NCBI GenBank assembly: GCA_001600495.1
Contig: BCKE01000092.1
Span: 36,440-81,838 of the forward strand
DNA: 45,399 nt
Direction of reading: 5' to 3'
From: Pilasporangium apinafurcum
Taxonomy: Eukaryota; Oomycota; Peronosporomycetes; Pythiales; Pythiaceae
Each line of letters opens with the position of its first letter. Within the stretch, counting starts at the first letter, position 1. The notes beneath the pieces are model-generated. The model was not told the origin of the DNA. It saw only the letters and a program-made list of their open reading frames with translations, and did not search any database. Positions 32,801-41,804 of the stretch are shown piece by piece. The translations under genes and the position numbers were made by a program.

Positions 32801-33182
32801 TGGTGCAGGTGATGGCTTGATAGAGAATGGCCGGAATGCCACACGAACAAATCAGAAGATTTGTCCGAGAGGCTTCTACTGTCGACAAGGCATCATCATT
32901 CGTTGTCCAGAGGGGACTTATGGTGACGAGGAAGGGCTAAGTGTCCCAAATTGTAAAGGATGGTGTCCTGCGGGGTACTTTTGTCCACCCGGTACTGCTG
33001 ACTATCGACTAAATCCATGTCCAAGTGGATCGTTTGCCACTGCCGGGTCGAGCGGTTGCATCATTTGCCCACCCACATCGCTTAATCGTTCAGAGATTCT
33101 TTCAATACTCCAGATTTTGCCTCAAGAGCTACGCAATCTTACACCATGTACAGACAATCGTAGTTGCTGTTTTTATGGCTAA
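29845..33182 (+). CDS. Large secreted protein with about ten cysteine-rich (ephrin-receptor-like) repeats
   Basis: Two exons, 29845-30029 and 30104-33182, give 1087 residues. A signal peptide (MPRGRYVFSVLLAGVVVVAAFM...) leads. The rest is mostly a repeat of about 70-110 residues with the frame CEPGxYCxxGxRxxCPxGTYG, then CSGKCxxGYYCPxGSxSPTxxECG, then YCPxGSxxPxPVxxGYYxxG. Ten copies of the C-x3-C hinge (CSAPC, CSGKC, CAEKC, CAGPC, CKGWC) can be counted. The middle (~residues 555-625) holds a divergent unit with CxxCPEFTT and CECF. The pattern is like the GCC2/GCC3 or ephrin-receptor-like cysteine-rich modules. No membrane span or anchor was seen at the C-terminus, so it is probably secreted or wall-bound. 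Exact function is unknown; adhesion is a guess. Confidence 0.88.
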
Positions 33183-33382
33183 GCAAGTGCGCTGCAAGAA
33201 AGGGTTCCAATGAGACCTTGTTTTTGTTTTTGTTTGACTGCGGTGAGTGGAGTTGTGCGGTAGCACTACTAAAAATCTCTAACTTTCAAATTTCTTTCCA
33301 TTACAACTGATCCATCCACCTGTTCCATCCCATCACTTGAATAATCGACTCGTCGCACAGACAGCAAGCAGCTCATTGAAAT

Positions 33383-35002
33383 TTAAGATACACCAAGAGG
33401 GATGACACGGACCATCATCGGACCTTTCACTGCGAGCATTAGCGATGCCTGGAAGGTGATATCAAATGGGTTCTCGACGGTTTGGATGTCAAACTGAGTT
33501 AACATGACCGCCAACGCGATCTTCATCTCCAGCATCGCAAACTTGGCACCAATGCATGTTCGTGGTCCCGCCAAGAACGCACTGAACTTGAACGGTGAGA
33601 CCGAAATTAACTCACCCGTAACAGGATCCAACCATCGCTCTGGCTTAAACTCACTGGCGTCTGCACCCCACACAGTCGGTTGTCGTGCCTGCACATACTG
33701 AGGCAGCATGACACGAGTGCCTTTTGGAACGACTGTGCCATCACTCAGCACGACTGATTCGATCGCCTCTCGTTGAGAGATGGGAAGTGGTGGGTTCAGT
33801 CGCAGATTTTCACGGATCACTGCCTCCAAGTACGTTAGCTTTTTGAGGTCATCCAGACTCGGGATCTCAATCTTCTCGCCTTCTTTCTTATTGTAGAGCT
33901 TGGGCAACTTCTCGCGCAGTTCAGTGCGTAGTTTAACGAGCACATCCGGATAGCGGTTCATCATGACGATGAGCCACGTCATGCTCTGCGACGTCGTATC
34001 CTTACCAGCAAAAATGAAGCTGATGATCATATCGCGGATCAAGTGCATCTCCTGGTCAAAGTTCTTCGGTTTACTGTTGCTGTCCTGGTTGATATTACTA
34101 TCAAGGAAGAGCGAGATGAGGTCCTTCTTCTTACTTTTTGGAGCGTCTGAATTACTTTTATTGGTCATTGACTCGGAGATGATGGTAAAGATGAGTTTGT
34201 TGACGACTTCCAGGCAGCGTTTGTTTTCCGCCTCATCACCCACGTTCAATAGCCGCTTGAGTCTCCAGAGCCATCTGGGCTGCTGTCTTCGTAACTGGAT
34301 AATCTTGGCATTATATGCGAAAGCACTAACAAAATCATTTTGCAACGGACCATCGCGTCCACTTTCCATGCACTGCAAGTCTACACCAAAGCCAATTTTC
34401 GCAAAGACATCACTTGTGAAATGACTCAACTCGCGGTTCCAGCTGATTTCCCGGTTGGATTTCGCATAATACGCCAAATTATCGTAAAAAATGAGTATTT
34501 TCTCCTTCACGACATCGTGCATAACGTCCTTCATCATTTGCAGCGAGAATAAGTGACTGGCAGTCTTGCGTTGGTAAAACCACTCATCGCCATCCACCGC
34601 CAAGATACCGCGCCCAAAGATATCGCGGATGAGCGATCCAGTTTCTTCCCCTTTGTAGAAGATAGAGGCGTGATGTTTGAGTACATCTTCGAAGAGCTCA
34701 GGAGATGTGACAACAATGTTACGTGGACGGCCGACAACGGTGAATTGCCAAGGTTTACCCTCCACTAGCATACTCTGCTCAACCATCCAGTCCAACAGTC
34801 GATGCTTTTGGTACTTCATTGCATCGAGTGTGTTGCCCAGTAATGGCAGTGTGGATTCTGGTTCAGGTAGCGCATATTGTTTCTTCTTGGCGTAGGAGAA
34901 CAAGAGGTAGACCGCGGCGATGGCAGCAGCTGAGGTGACGGCGAGTTGCTGCTGCTCCTTGGTAAGCGATGGGGACTGGTTGAGAATCGCTTGGAGATTC
35001 AT
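33383..35002 (-). CDS. Cytochrome P450 (CYP86/704-like)
   Basis: A single exon of 539 residues if translation starts at the ATG at 35002 (MNLQAILNQSPSLTKEQQQ). This start gives a normal P450 N-terminus with a membrane anchor (AVTSAAAIAAVYLLFSYA) and then a Pro-rich hinge. The frame stays open 190 codons further upstream, but that part resembles a decayed transposase, not a P450. Signature parts are the I-helix FAGKDTTSQSMTW (~332-344), ExxR in ENLRLNPPLP (~396-405) and the heme loop FLAGPRTCIG with Cys ~481. The overall look suits the fatty-acid omega-hydroxylase-like clan (CYP86/CYP704), so it may hydroxylate lipids at the ER membrane; the substrate is unknown. It is convergent with the cysteine-repeat gene, 200 nt apart. 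Confidence 0.9.
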   Translation of the reverse strand: MNLQAILNQSPSLTKEQQQLAVTSAAAIAAVYLLFSYAKKKQYALPEPESTLPLLGNTLDAMKYQKHRLLDWMVEQSMLVEGKPWQFTVVGRPRNIVVTSPELFEDVLKHHASIFYKGEETGSLIRDIFGRGILAVDGDEWFYQRKTASHLFSLQMMKDVMHDVVKEKILIFYDNLAYYAKSNREISWNRELSHFTSDVFAKIGFGVDLQCMESGRDGPLQNDFVSAFAYNAKIIQLRRQQPRWLWRLKRLLNVGDEAENKRCLEVVNKLIFTIISESMTNKSNSDAPKSKKKDLISLFLDSNINQDSNSKPKNFDQEMHLIRDMIISFIFAGKDTTSQSMTWLIVMMNRYPDVLVKLRTELREKLPKLYNKKEGEKIEIPSLDDLKKLTYLEAVIRENLRLNPPLPISQREAIESVVLSDGTVVPKGTRVMLPQYVQARQPTVWGADASEFKPERWLDPVTGELISVSPFKFSAFLAGPRTCIGAKFAMLEMKIALAVMLTQFDIQTVENPFDITFQASLMLAVKGPMMVRVIPLGVS

Positions 35003-35099
35003 AGTTCGGTGGTGATTGTAAAGAGAGGAATCCCCAAGTGTGTGAGAGTGAATGAAAGTGAACTGAATTACATAACCTACTGGGGGTTGGATGTGCTCG

Positions 35100-35770
35100 G
35101 GAATGTGAATTATGTTGAAGAACACGCCACGAATGCATTGTCGCTCCTCATGCTGTAGAAAGTACATCACAATCAAAGAGCTATAAAATCCATTAAAATA
35201 TAATGGGTAAAACAAAATAAAACCCATTATCCAGTATTTATACCACTTTAATCTAGTACTCTTTCGCAAAAAAACCCTCCATTGTTGATTTAACCCAGTT
35301 TTATCCCATGGGTTGAACATGATGATCCCTTGGAGGTCCACATTTTGGTAGACGGTACAACGGGTACCTTGACATCTGCCTTTATTGTGGGCTAAATAGG
35401 AACGTCTCTGCTTTGGATCGATGGTGTCGCCAATGGGTTGGCGTGGGACAAGAACATGGGAAACTACAACATTTCCTTGAACTTGATCTGCTCGTTTGGA
35501 CCGCCGCAACTTCCGTAAAATGTAGCAGAATTTTTTTTCATAAAAAATGTCTAAGAAAGGCGGAGTCGTCATGTCCTTGCAACAGCTTTAATATCACATG
35601 GTCATTTGAATTCTTTCAAGATTTGCAACTCCTTAGGCTTAGTCATTGCTTCAAGGCATTAGCTTCTGTTGTTAGCCATTTCCTCCATGTAGCTAACACC
35701 AAACCAAGACCGTCTGGATTGGTGGAAATGCCACATAGTGAACAAATCTCAAGAATTGTGGTTACCATTT
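35100..35770 (-). pseudogene. Decayed piggyBac-like (PGBD) transposase fragment
   Basis: Minus-strand reading in this AT-rich stretch gives pieces that recall the C-terminal part of piggyBac-type transposases of oomycetes. The best is STRLKWYKYWIMGFI..FNGF near 35260-35180, against the usual STRFxKYYKSLFLGF..VNGY. Others are a YQN...WDK-x-L-x-Q piece before it and 'SYMEEMANN.S*CLEAMTKPKELQ' near 35690-35620, which recalls the L-x-EEL..G-x-R-K-N region. There are stops and frame changes. It lies directly upstream of the P450 and is open in the P450 frame for 190 codons, which artificially lengthens that ORF. The identification is from partial motif memory. Confidence 0.38.
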
Positions 35771-36686
35771 AATACCGATTTGGGTACGGACACCTCGTGC
35801 AAATGTATAAAGAACATAGCATCCAAGTCGAGATTCACGCTGATCAACAGCTTCATCAAGACAACAATGAAGACATGGAAGCACAAGAAAGTGCCAAGAA
35901 GATCTCTCACCTCATGTTAACATCTTGGTTGTCAGAAGAAATGGAAGGAAATCAGGAATGTTTAAAAGACTCTGATCTCCGAGACTCGACAAGGATCAAA
36001 TGATGCGAGATAGACAAACCAAGTCAAGAAAGGATAACTCGACTTCGGTTGAAATCCAATCTCGATCAATAAAGTCTGATGAAGATCAACTTTGATTCTT
36101 TCCACGATATGCTGGTTTCTCCAGGAATGAAGGTATTAAGATCAAAAAGCAACTTCCGACACTCGGATATGCAGCTCATTTACAGAGAACTCGAGAAGAT
36201 TGCTACTATGTCTGCATTCCTCGAGTAAAAAAATTTGAGTGGACAGACTCAATTTGAATGTGTGCAATCGATCCTGGAGTCCGTGATCTTATGACTTTGT
36301 ATGACCGTCATGGCATGGCATTAAGTGTGGATAACGCTAAGCGCACAATGCTCAGTCGTTGTCTGTTGATTGATCTTCCATATTTCGAGATTTCAGAGAT
36401 GATGTTCAGGCAAAAAAGAATCTCAAGCAAGGTATCAAGAACAATGTTCATATGGTCTTACTACAAGTTTAAGAAGCTAGTGAAGTACAAGATAGAAAGG
36501 ACTGGAGGAAGTGTAAAGAACAGTATCGAACAAGAACTTGTTCTCAGAATCTAGATGTCGTAGATGTCTACGCTGCAGTTGTCTAGTCTTAATTAGCTTT
36601 TGATAGTCAAGTCGAGCTCAAACAACAAAACAGGAAATCTTCCTGTAATTACTCGTACTTTGGTATCTTTTGAGGTGATCCACCTC
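35720..36686 (+). pseudogene. Fanzor relic copy 3 (TnpB-like nuclease, longest copy)
   Basis: The clearest copy. The part from about 36115 on is one frame: FSRNEGIKIKKQLPTLGY, LQRTREDCYYVCIP, a TGA stop (36255-36257, CGA in copy 2), then RuvC-I 'AIDPGVRDLMTLYDRHG' (Asp codon 36270-36272). RuvC-II 'LPYFEISEM' keeps its Glu (36387-36389), followed by 'RISSKVSRTMFIWSYYKFKKL'. The zinc ribbon (QYRTRTCSQ...) is broken and needs a frame change; the tail ends near 36675. Only 39 codons separate the RuvC-I Asp from the RuvC-II Glu, exactly as in copy 2. The third catalytic Asp was not found. Upstream, 35720-36110 has weaker matches to the N-terminal region (SQELWLPFNTD; DLRDSTR). These proteins are RNA-guided DNA nucleases when intact; this copy is dead. 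Confidence 0.75.
36672..36686. repeat. Terminal hairpin of Fanzor relic copy 3
   Basis: GAGGTG (36672-36677) and CACCTC (36681-36686) pair perfectly around ATC. The hairpin begins where similarity among the three relic copies ends. Copy 2 has a looser version at the same place (GAGATG 12866-12871, CATCTC 12886-12891). Confidence 0.5.
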
Positions 36687-36888
36687 TGTAAAAATCTACT
36701 GCAATATATTCGTTTATAAAGGTTACATGATTTTTCACCAATCACTACGCAAGTATTGGCGCGATTAGTGAGATGGAGATACCATCACTCCAGAAGAATA
36801 TTTATCAACCCATTTCGAAGGCACATGGAAGCCAACAACCATTCCCAGATTCCCATTCTCTGCATAACATAGTTCTTCTGTCTCTACG

Positions 36889-37671
36889 ATGTACACAAGA
36901 AGCAAGACGGCTGCCGCAGCAGTTGTAATGACTACGACCAATACACCAGCCGCTCGTGAACCTGACGAAGACGGGGCCGTGAAGGAACTGCTCGTGCAGC
37001 TGCAACACACGTCCATTTCCTTCACTTCTACGCCAGTCAAAGAACAGCAGCGCGATACAACTTCCGTATGTCCCCCCGTCCCAACTGTAATCACAGACAT
37101 CCCTTCATTCCATCAAGTGATTGTCGACCTCATCAACCGCGTCTACAACACATTAGGCGACGCGCAACTGGAGAAAACATACCAACGAGCGCTGCTCTTA
37201 GAACTGAGAAAACTCTACGATCGCGGTGTGCGCGTGCTGGAAGAGCTGAGTATCCCAATTCGGTACGATGGTGAAGTCATTGGCACGCGGAGAGCAGATC
37301 TAGTCGTATTATTACCAGATGGCAGCAGGTGCATCCTCGAACTGAAAGCCGTGAAAACTGGACTGGGTCCGGGCCATTTGCGGCAACTCAAGTACTACAT
37401 GGCGTCGTTTGGGATTGCACATGGACTACTGATCAATTTTCCACGATTACAGGATTTTCCGGATATTGAGGATGATTTACAAGATGGATTTAATGTCGAG
37501 AAGCTGCAGGGAAGTAAGGTGGTGATGGACCCCAACTTGAGAAAGCGAGCACCGACGCTACCCGAGATTCATCGTGTCTACAACGAGCAGCTCCAAAGGA
37601 ACCATTCCAATGAAAAAGAGGATGGAAAAACGTTGAGTTCTCATGATGATTGTTCTTCAGATAGTAAATAA
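36889..37671 (+). CDS. GxxExxY family protein (PD-(D/E)XK nuclease superfamily)
   Basis: A single exon of 260 residues. After a ~75-residue low-complexity N-terminus (Ala/Thr-rich start, possibly a targeting peptide) comes 'INRVYNTLGDAQLEKTYQRALLLEL', which holds the G-x3-E-x2-Y family motif. It is followed by IPIRYDGEVIGTRRADLVV and CILELKAVKTG. The Asp in RADLVV and the E-x-K in LELKA are the expected PD-(D/E)XK metal-binding residues, with LRQLKYYMASFGIAHGLLINF after them. The family is common in bacteria and scattered in fungi and oomycetes; its biological role is not settled. The C-terminus is Ser/Asp-rich. The last 31 nt overlap the 3' end of the eEFSec coding region on the other strand. 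Confidence 0.85.
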   Translation: MYTRSKTAAAAVVMTTTNTPAAREPDEDGAVKELLVQLQHTSISFTSTPVKEQQRDTTSVCPPVPTVITDIPSFHQVIVDLINRVYNTLGDAQLEKTYQRALLLELRKLYDRGVRVLEELSIPIRYDGEVIGTRRADLVVLLPDGSRCILELKAVKTGLGPGHLRQLKYYMASFGIAHGLLINFPRLQDFPDIEDDLQDGFNVEKLQGSKVVMDPNLRKRAPTLPEIHRVYNEQLQRNHSNEKEDGKTLSSHDDCSSDSK

Positions 37672-39908
37672 ACGAGGTCGCCTATCTGGCCATTTGTACC
37701 GCCACCATCTGTGAAATCTACGCGCACCTTGCCTGCTTTGCCGAATGCCTTCTCAATCTTTCCTCTCTCTTCAGTTTTTTCGACTACTGCCTTGCCATTC
37801 TCTTGCTTTATTACACGACAGACAACCACGATGCGCCCTACAGCCTCCCGCGCCTCTTCTTCAGTGGAAAAGAGTTCCGTTACAATGGCGAATGGATTTC
37901 GGCCGTCTGCTGTGGTTTCACCTTTTAAACGTTCAATTTTTCCAGGAATGACAGGGTTCATTGGTTCTTCAGTTGTTGATGGTGCTCGATTGCTCGCTGC
38001 TGTTTCTTCTTTATCAATAGGCACATATGACAGGTTTGGGCTGTTTCTTGGAACAAATGCTTCGGGATAGAGTATACGAATATCTTGCAAAAGGTTTCTC
38101 GCTGCTTTCATGTTAGCTCCTGAACCCTTAGCAGCATTGCCACTCTTTGTTGTTGCCAATTTCGGCGGTTTGATCGACACTAGCTTTACAAATCGGAGTA
38201 AGAAGCGTTCACCAACAGAAGGTGGCAGTGGTGGTGATGTTGTAGTTGCTTTATCGGCCAATTGATCCAGTAATTCAATGCGAAACTTCCCCGTTTTCCC
38301 AAATGGAGCGAGGATCTTGCCCAATAAATGCGTGGTCTCAAACATCACGACCACATTCAAGTAAACGCTCCAGTCAATGTCTTTCGGAAACATGTCGCGG
38401 CCGATGACTTCTCGCGTGGATATTTTTTCTCCTTTTCCAGTTGATACCATTTTGTCTACCACACCTCCTTCGCGTGTCTTGATTCTCCCAATGCGCAATT
38501 CTTGCATAGAAATGTAACGAGATGGCGATAGCGTGGTATTAGTACTGAAATCAGTAACTTTCCTGCTACCGTTACTTGATATTGACTCTGCAGTCACAAT
38601 GGTTTGAATGGTTCCATGGAAAGCTAAACGACAGTGGAACTTTTTTGGATCAAGGTCTAGACGAGAACAGACTACCAAAGCGCCTGGTCGACAAAGCACC
38701 GGTCGATCAAACTGAAGCAGCGCAAAGTAGTAACGCTTAGAATGCGCCTTTTCTCCTACATTCCTCACTTGCTCGTCTTCATCCACCGTATCGATCTCAT
38801 CCACATACTCGTACAGATTAGCAGCATGAAACTCGTGACCTGTGCTCTCCTGGTTTTGCCCCATTTGCGTAAAGAACGTGGCTACTGCCACGACTGTCAT
38901 GTGACTGACCGTGACGTGGAACTTGCCACCGCTTTTGCATTTGGCCTGAAACAGCGCGATCTGATGCACTGGAATGATTACCTGCATCACCTCGGCTATG
39001 CTTTGCGGTGTGACAGCCATACCGCGTTCGACAAGCGAAGCATCCAGTCCATTCACACGAATACCAATGCGATCTCCTTGGCTAGCACTCGGAGCGCTCC
39101 GCTTGAACTTTTGAATAGACTTGACCTTTTTCACGACCTGAAGAGAAGTCAGTTCAATAGAATCTCCTACTGCCACTTGGCCAGAGAGCACAGTCCCGGT
39201 CAAGATCGTCCCGTTGCCTTGTATGGCAAAGCAATGATCAATTGCAAGGCTAAATGGTCCGGAAGCATCTCGAACAGGCACAAATACGTGTTTGCCCAGC
39301 GTCTCAAGTAGCAAATCTAGTCCAATGGTTTCTGAATTAAAAGTGGACTCGGACTGAGAAGTTACAGCCACGGGTACAATTGGCGGTTGGTGGTCATTAT
39401 TGCATATTTTGGGGAAATGGCGTCGCAAAAACCTGTAGATCTCGCTCGTGACGCGCTCAATTTGCTGAGACCGTGTGCTTGCTGGCACTAAATCAATTTT
39501 ATTCAATGCAATCACGACATTTGGTCCAACTGCCATTCCAGCAGCCAACAGGCTCTCGATAGTTTGTGGCTGTAACCCTTTCTGGACATCGACTACCAAA
39601 ATAACCATGTCGATGATCTGGATTCCACCCAAAATAGTCTTAAATAGGGACGCATGTCCCGGACAATCGACGAGTGTCACCTGAATTTCGGGACCATCCG
39701 GAATTTGGTGCAGTGTAAATGCGGAGAACCCCAAGTCCAGCGTAATGCCGCGCTCTTGGCTTTGCGGGTGTTTGTCCAGCGCTGCGGTGGATAGTTGCGT
39801 GCTCAATGCACGCACGAGACTCGTTTTCCCGCTGTCGACATGGCCCAGCACGCCAATGTTGATGTTAGGCAGGCGTGTAGCGAGATCAGTCTCTTTTTGA
39901 TCGCTCAT
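37641..39908 (-). CDS. EEFSEC: Selenocysteine-specific translation elongation factor eEFSec
   Basis: A single exon of 755 residues. The GTPase motifs are all present: GHVDSGKT (residues 22-29), RGITLDLGF (switch I, ~54-62), DCPGH (~80-84), NKIDL (~136-140). The 'ERGITLDLGF' wording and the long C-terminal region with a beta-barrel domain IV separate eEFSec from ordinary EF-Tu/eIF2-gamma. It carries selenocysteinyl-tRNA to ribosomes at UGA codons marked by a SECIS element, so the organism should make selenoproteins. Residues ~590-660 contain a poorly conserved, Ser/Thr-rich insert. The C-terminus overlaps the GxxExxY gene by 31 nt on the opposite strand. It starts 153 nt from the divergent Tudor-like gene. 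Confidence 0.93.
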   Translation of the reverse strand: MSDQKETDLATRLPNINIGVLGHVDSGKTSLVRALSTQLSTAALDKHPQSQERGITLDLGFSAFTLHQIPDGPEIQVTLVDCPGHASLFKTILGGIQIIDMVILVVDVQKGLQPQTIESLLAAGMAVGPNVVIALNKIDLVPASTRSQQIERVTSEIYRFLRRHFPKICNNDHQPPIVPVAVTSQSESTFNSETIGLDLLLETLGKHVFVPVRDASGPFSLAIDHCFAIQGNGTILTGTVLSGQVAVGDSIELTSLQVVKKVKSIQKFKRSAPSASQGDRIGIRVNGLDASLVERGMAVTPQSIAEVMQVIIPVHQIALFQAKCKSGGKFHVTVSHMTVVAVATFFTQMGQNQESTGHEFHAANLYEYVDEIDTVDEDEQVRNVGEKAHSKRYYFALLQFDRPVLCRPGALVVCSRLDLDPKKFHCRLAFHGTIQTIVTAESISSNGSRKVTDFSTNTTLSPSRYISMQELRIGRIKTREGGVVDKMVSTGKGEKISTREVIGRDMFPKDIDWSVYLNVVVMFETTHLLGKILAPFGKTGKFRIELLDQLADKATTTSPPLPPSVGERFLLRFVKLVSIKPPKLATTKSGNAAKGSGANMKAARNLLQDIRILYPEAFVPRNSPNLSYVPIDKEETAASNRAPSTTEEPMNPVIPGKIERLKGETTADGRNPFAIVTELFSTEEEAREAVGRIVVVCRVIKQENGKAVVEKTEERGKIEKAFGKAGKVRVDFTDGGGTNGQIGDLVYLLSEEQSS

Positions 39909-40060
39909 GTCAGCTCTTACTGGAGATTGGGCTACTGATCAGTGAATCCCTCGTTTGGGAAATTTTATGTGTTTTAGTGGGGACTTTACTTTGGGTTTAT
40001 TCGGGACAGTTGCTGTATGAACAAGTGTCTTTTCAATTTCTAGAATTTGCTATAGCGATA

Positions 40061-41637
40061 ATGCAGGAGCAGGCGGTGGGTTGCCGTGTGCAGGTATATT
40101 GGGAGGGAGAAGGCGAGTGGTTTGAAGGGACAGTGACGGACTATGCACCAAATCGGGGCTATTACGTGCAGTATGACGATGGAGAAGAGCAGTGGGAGGT
40201 AGGCACGTCTCTACTGGTATAGACTGGATCATTAGCAACTAAGGCGTGCATGCGACCTAATAGGACGACATAGGAGATGTCAAGATGCGTTTTCTATCAA
40301 AAGGAAGTGTAGACAACTTGTCAACCAACAGGAATCTACAGAAGAGTCCAAGTACGGAGCTGGCACATTTATCTGTGTCTCCTACGAGCGAGTATGAAGA
40401 AGAGGATGCTAATGAGGATGATCAAGAAGACTACGAAAAATCCGACAAAGAAACGAAATTGAGTCCAAATCCAGAACAATCCTATAGAAACGAGGAGAAA
40501 AAAGCTGACGGAAATGCTGGTGAGAGGGCATTATTGCCTAAACAGCTCCGTAAAACCACCAATTACGTTTCGAAGAACTCGGTTTTCTTGCGTGATGAAG
40601 AGAGTTTAGCCGAGGTGTTGCGTGATCTACAGGCCGAGAAGAAGACGCTGACACATGAATATCATATGTTGACCGTCCAATTAGGCGAAAAGGAGCAACT
40701 TTCAGTAGCTCTCAAGCGGGAAGTACAAGAATTAAAGACGCAAGTGACTCTGGACAACTTATTGAGTCATCCAATTAAATATTCTCGCTCAAAAGCATCG
40801 TCTTCGCCAGCTTGCACTGCACCAAAGACATCGACGGATTGGAAAGAGCGAGTGCTTGACCAGAAGCTGCATAATCGGCAGCTCAAACAAGACATAGCGG
40901 AGGTATGCAAGTGAAGCTTGAGATGTCAATGTTCGATCTTAATATATAAAGCTGATCTTTGTATTGTATGGCTGTAGTTGAAAGCCTCAGTTCAAGATAA
41001 GCAAACAGCAGTGCTCCATAGCCGAAAACAATGCGAGCAGCTACAGGAGAAACTTCGACGAGTTCCAAGACGCGATCTGTGCACATTAATTGACTTACAA
41101 GTCGAAATCGCTCAACTGATGCAAGAAAAACGTGCATTAGAGGCTGAGCAACCCACGGTAACAGCCTTATCAAAGTCCAATTCGTTGGCACCGAAAGATC
41201 GAGATAATACTTTCTCAACTGAGACTTCCAAGACGGCACTGGAAAAACAGTTAGCACAACTCGAACTCGCGATATCGCGTGCCAAAGACGACATTTATCA
41301 GCAGAAACTAAACTTTGAGCGTAAAAACGCGCAGATTCTGCCACTTCAGGCACGCCTGAGTGCACTCCAGCAGGAATTAAAGCTGTACGAAACTTCACAG
41401 GTGCTGCTTCGTAGTGTTTTCCTGCAACTAAATCCAAATAACGAAGGAAAAGTGCCAGTGAATGCTGCGCTTCGTGCGTTGGAAATGCTAGCTCCAGCTG
41501 ACCATCCGATTAAAACAGTCGCAGTCATGAATAAGACTCTTCAAGATCGCTCACTGCTGGCAGACGACACCACAGAGCTCACATTTGCGACGTTTGTTGA
41601 CTGCTTCACCTCTCTGTTCAAGTCTTCTGACGAGTGA
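40061..41637 (+). CDS. Tudor-like/coiled-coil protein of unknown function
   Basis: Three exons, 40061-40198, 40264-40902 and 40978-41637, give 478 residues. Exon 1 plus the start of exon 2 forms a small Tudor-like barrel (VGCRVQVYWEGEGEWFEGTV, YYVQYDDGEEQWEDDIGDV); splicing exactly restores its last strand. Such barrels often bind methylated residues. An acidic disordered part follows (~80-145), then long coiled coils (~165-215 and ~260-390). The C-terminal ~80 residues (FLQLNPNNEGKVPVNAALRALEML) look like a degenerate EF-hand. I do not recognise the full family. Its promoter is likely shared with eEFSec, 152 nt away on the other strand. Confidence 0.75.
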
Positions 41638-41804
41638 TTTGATAATTTGAGTAATACATACACAAATTCATAAAAAACACAACACGAGCATTTATTTGTC
41701 GATGTGTAAAAAAAACTGGTTCTGTCCTGTCCTGAGCTGATGTTGGCCACCTGCTTTTCCATTCACTATGCTTTCACCTTCATCGCTTTACGCTTATTGA
41801 TCGA

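Noticed and set aside
35003-35572. N-terminal extension of the cytochrome P450 to a 729-residue protein
   Set aside because: The ATG at 35002 gives a proper P450 anchor; the extension resembles transposase debris and has no P450 feature.
36258-36554. An intact small gene of 98 residues with a RuvC motif
   Set aside because: The same frame continues upstream of a TGA with matching sequence in copy 2, and the zinc ribbon and third catalytic Asp are lost, so it is a pseudogene piece.
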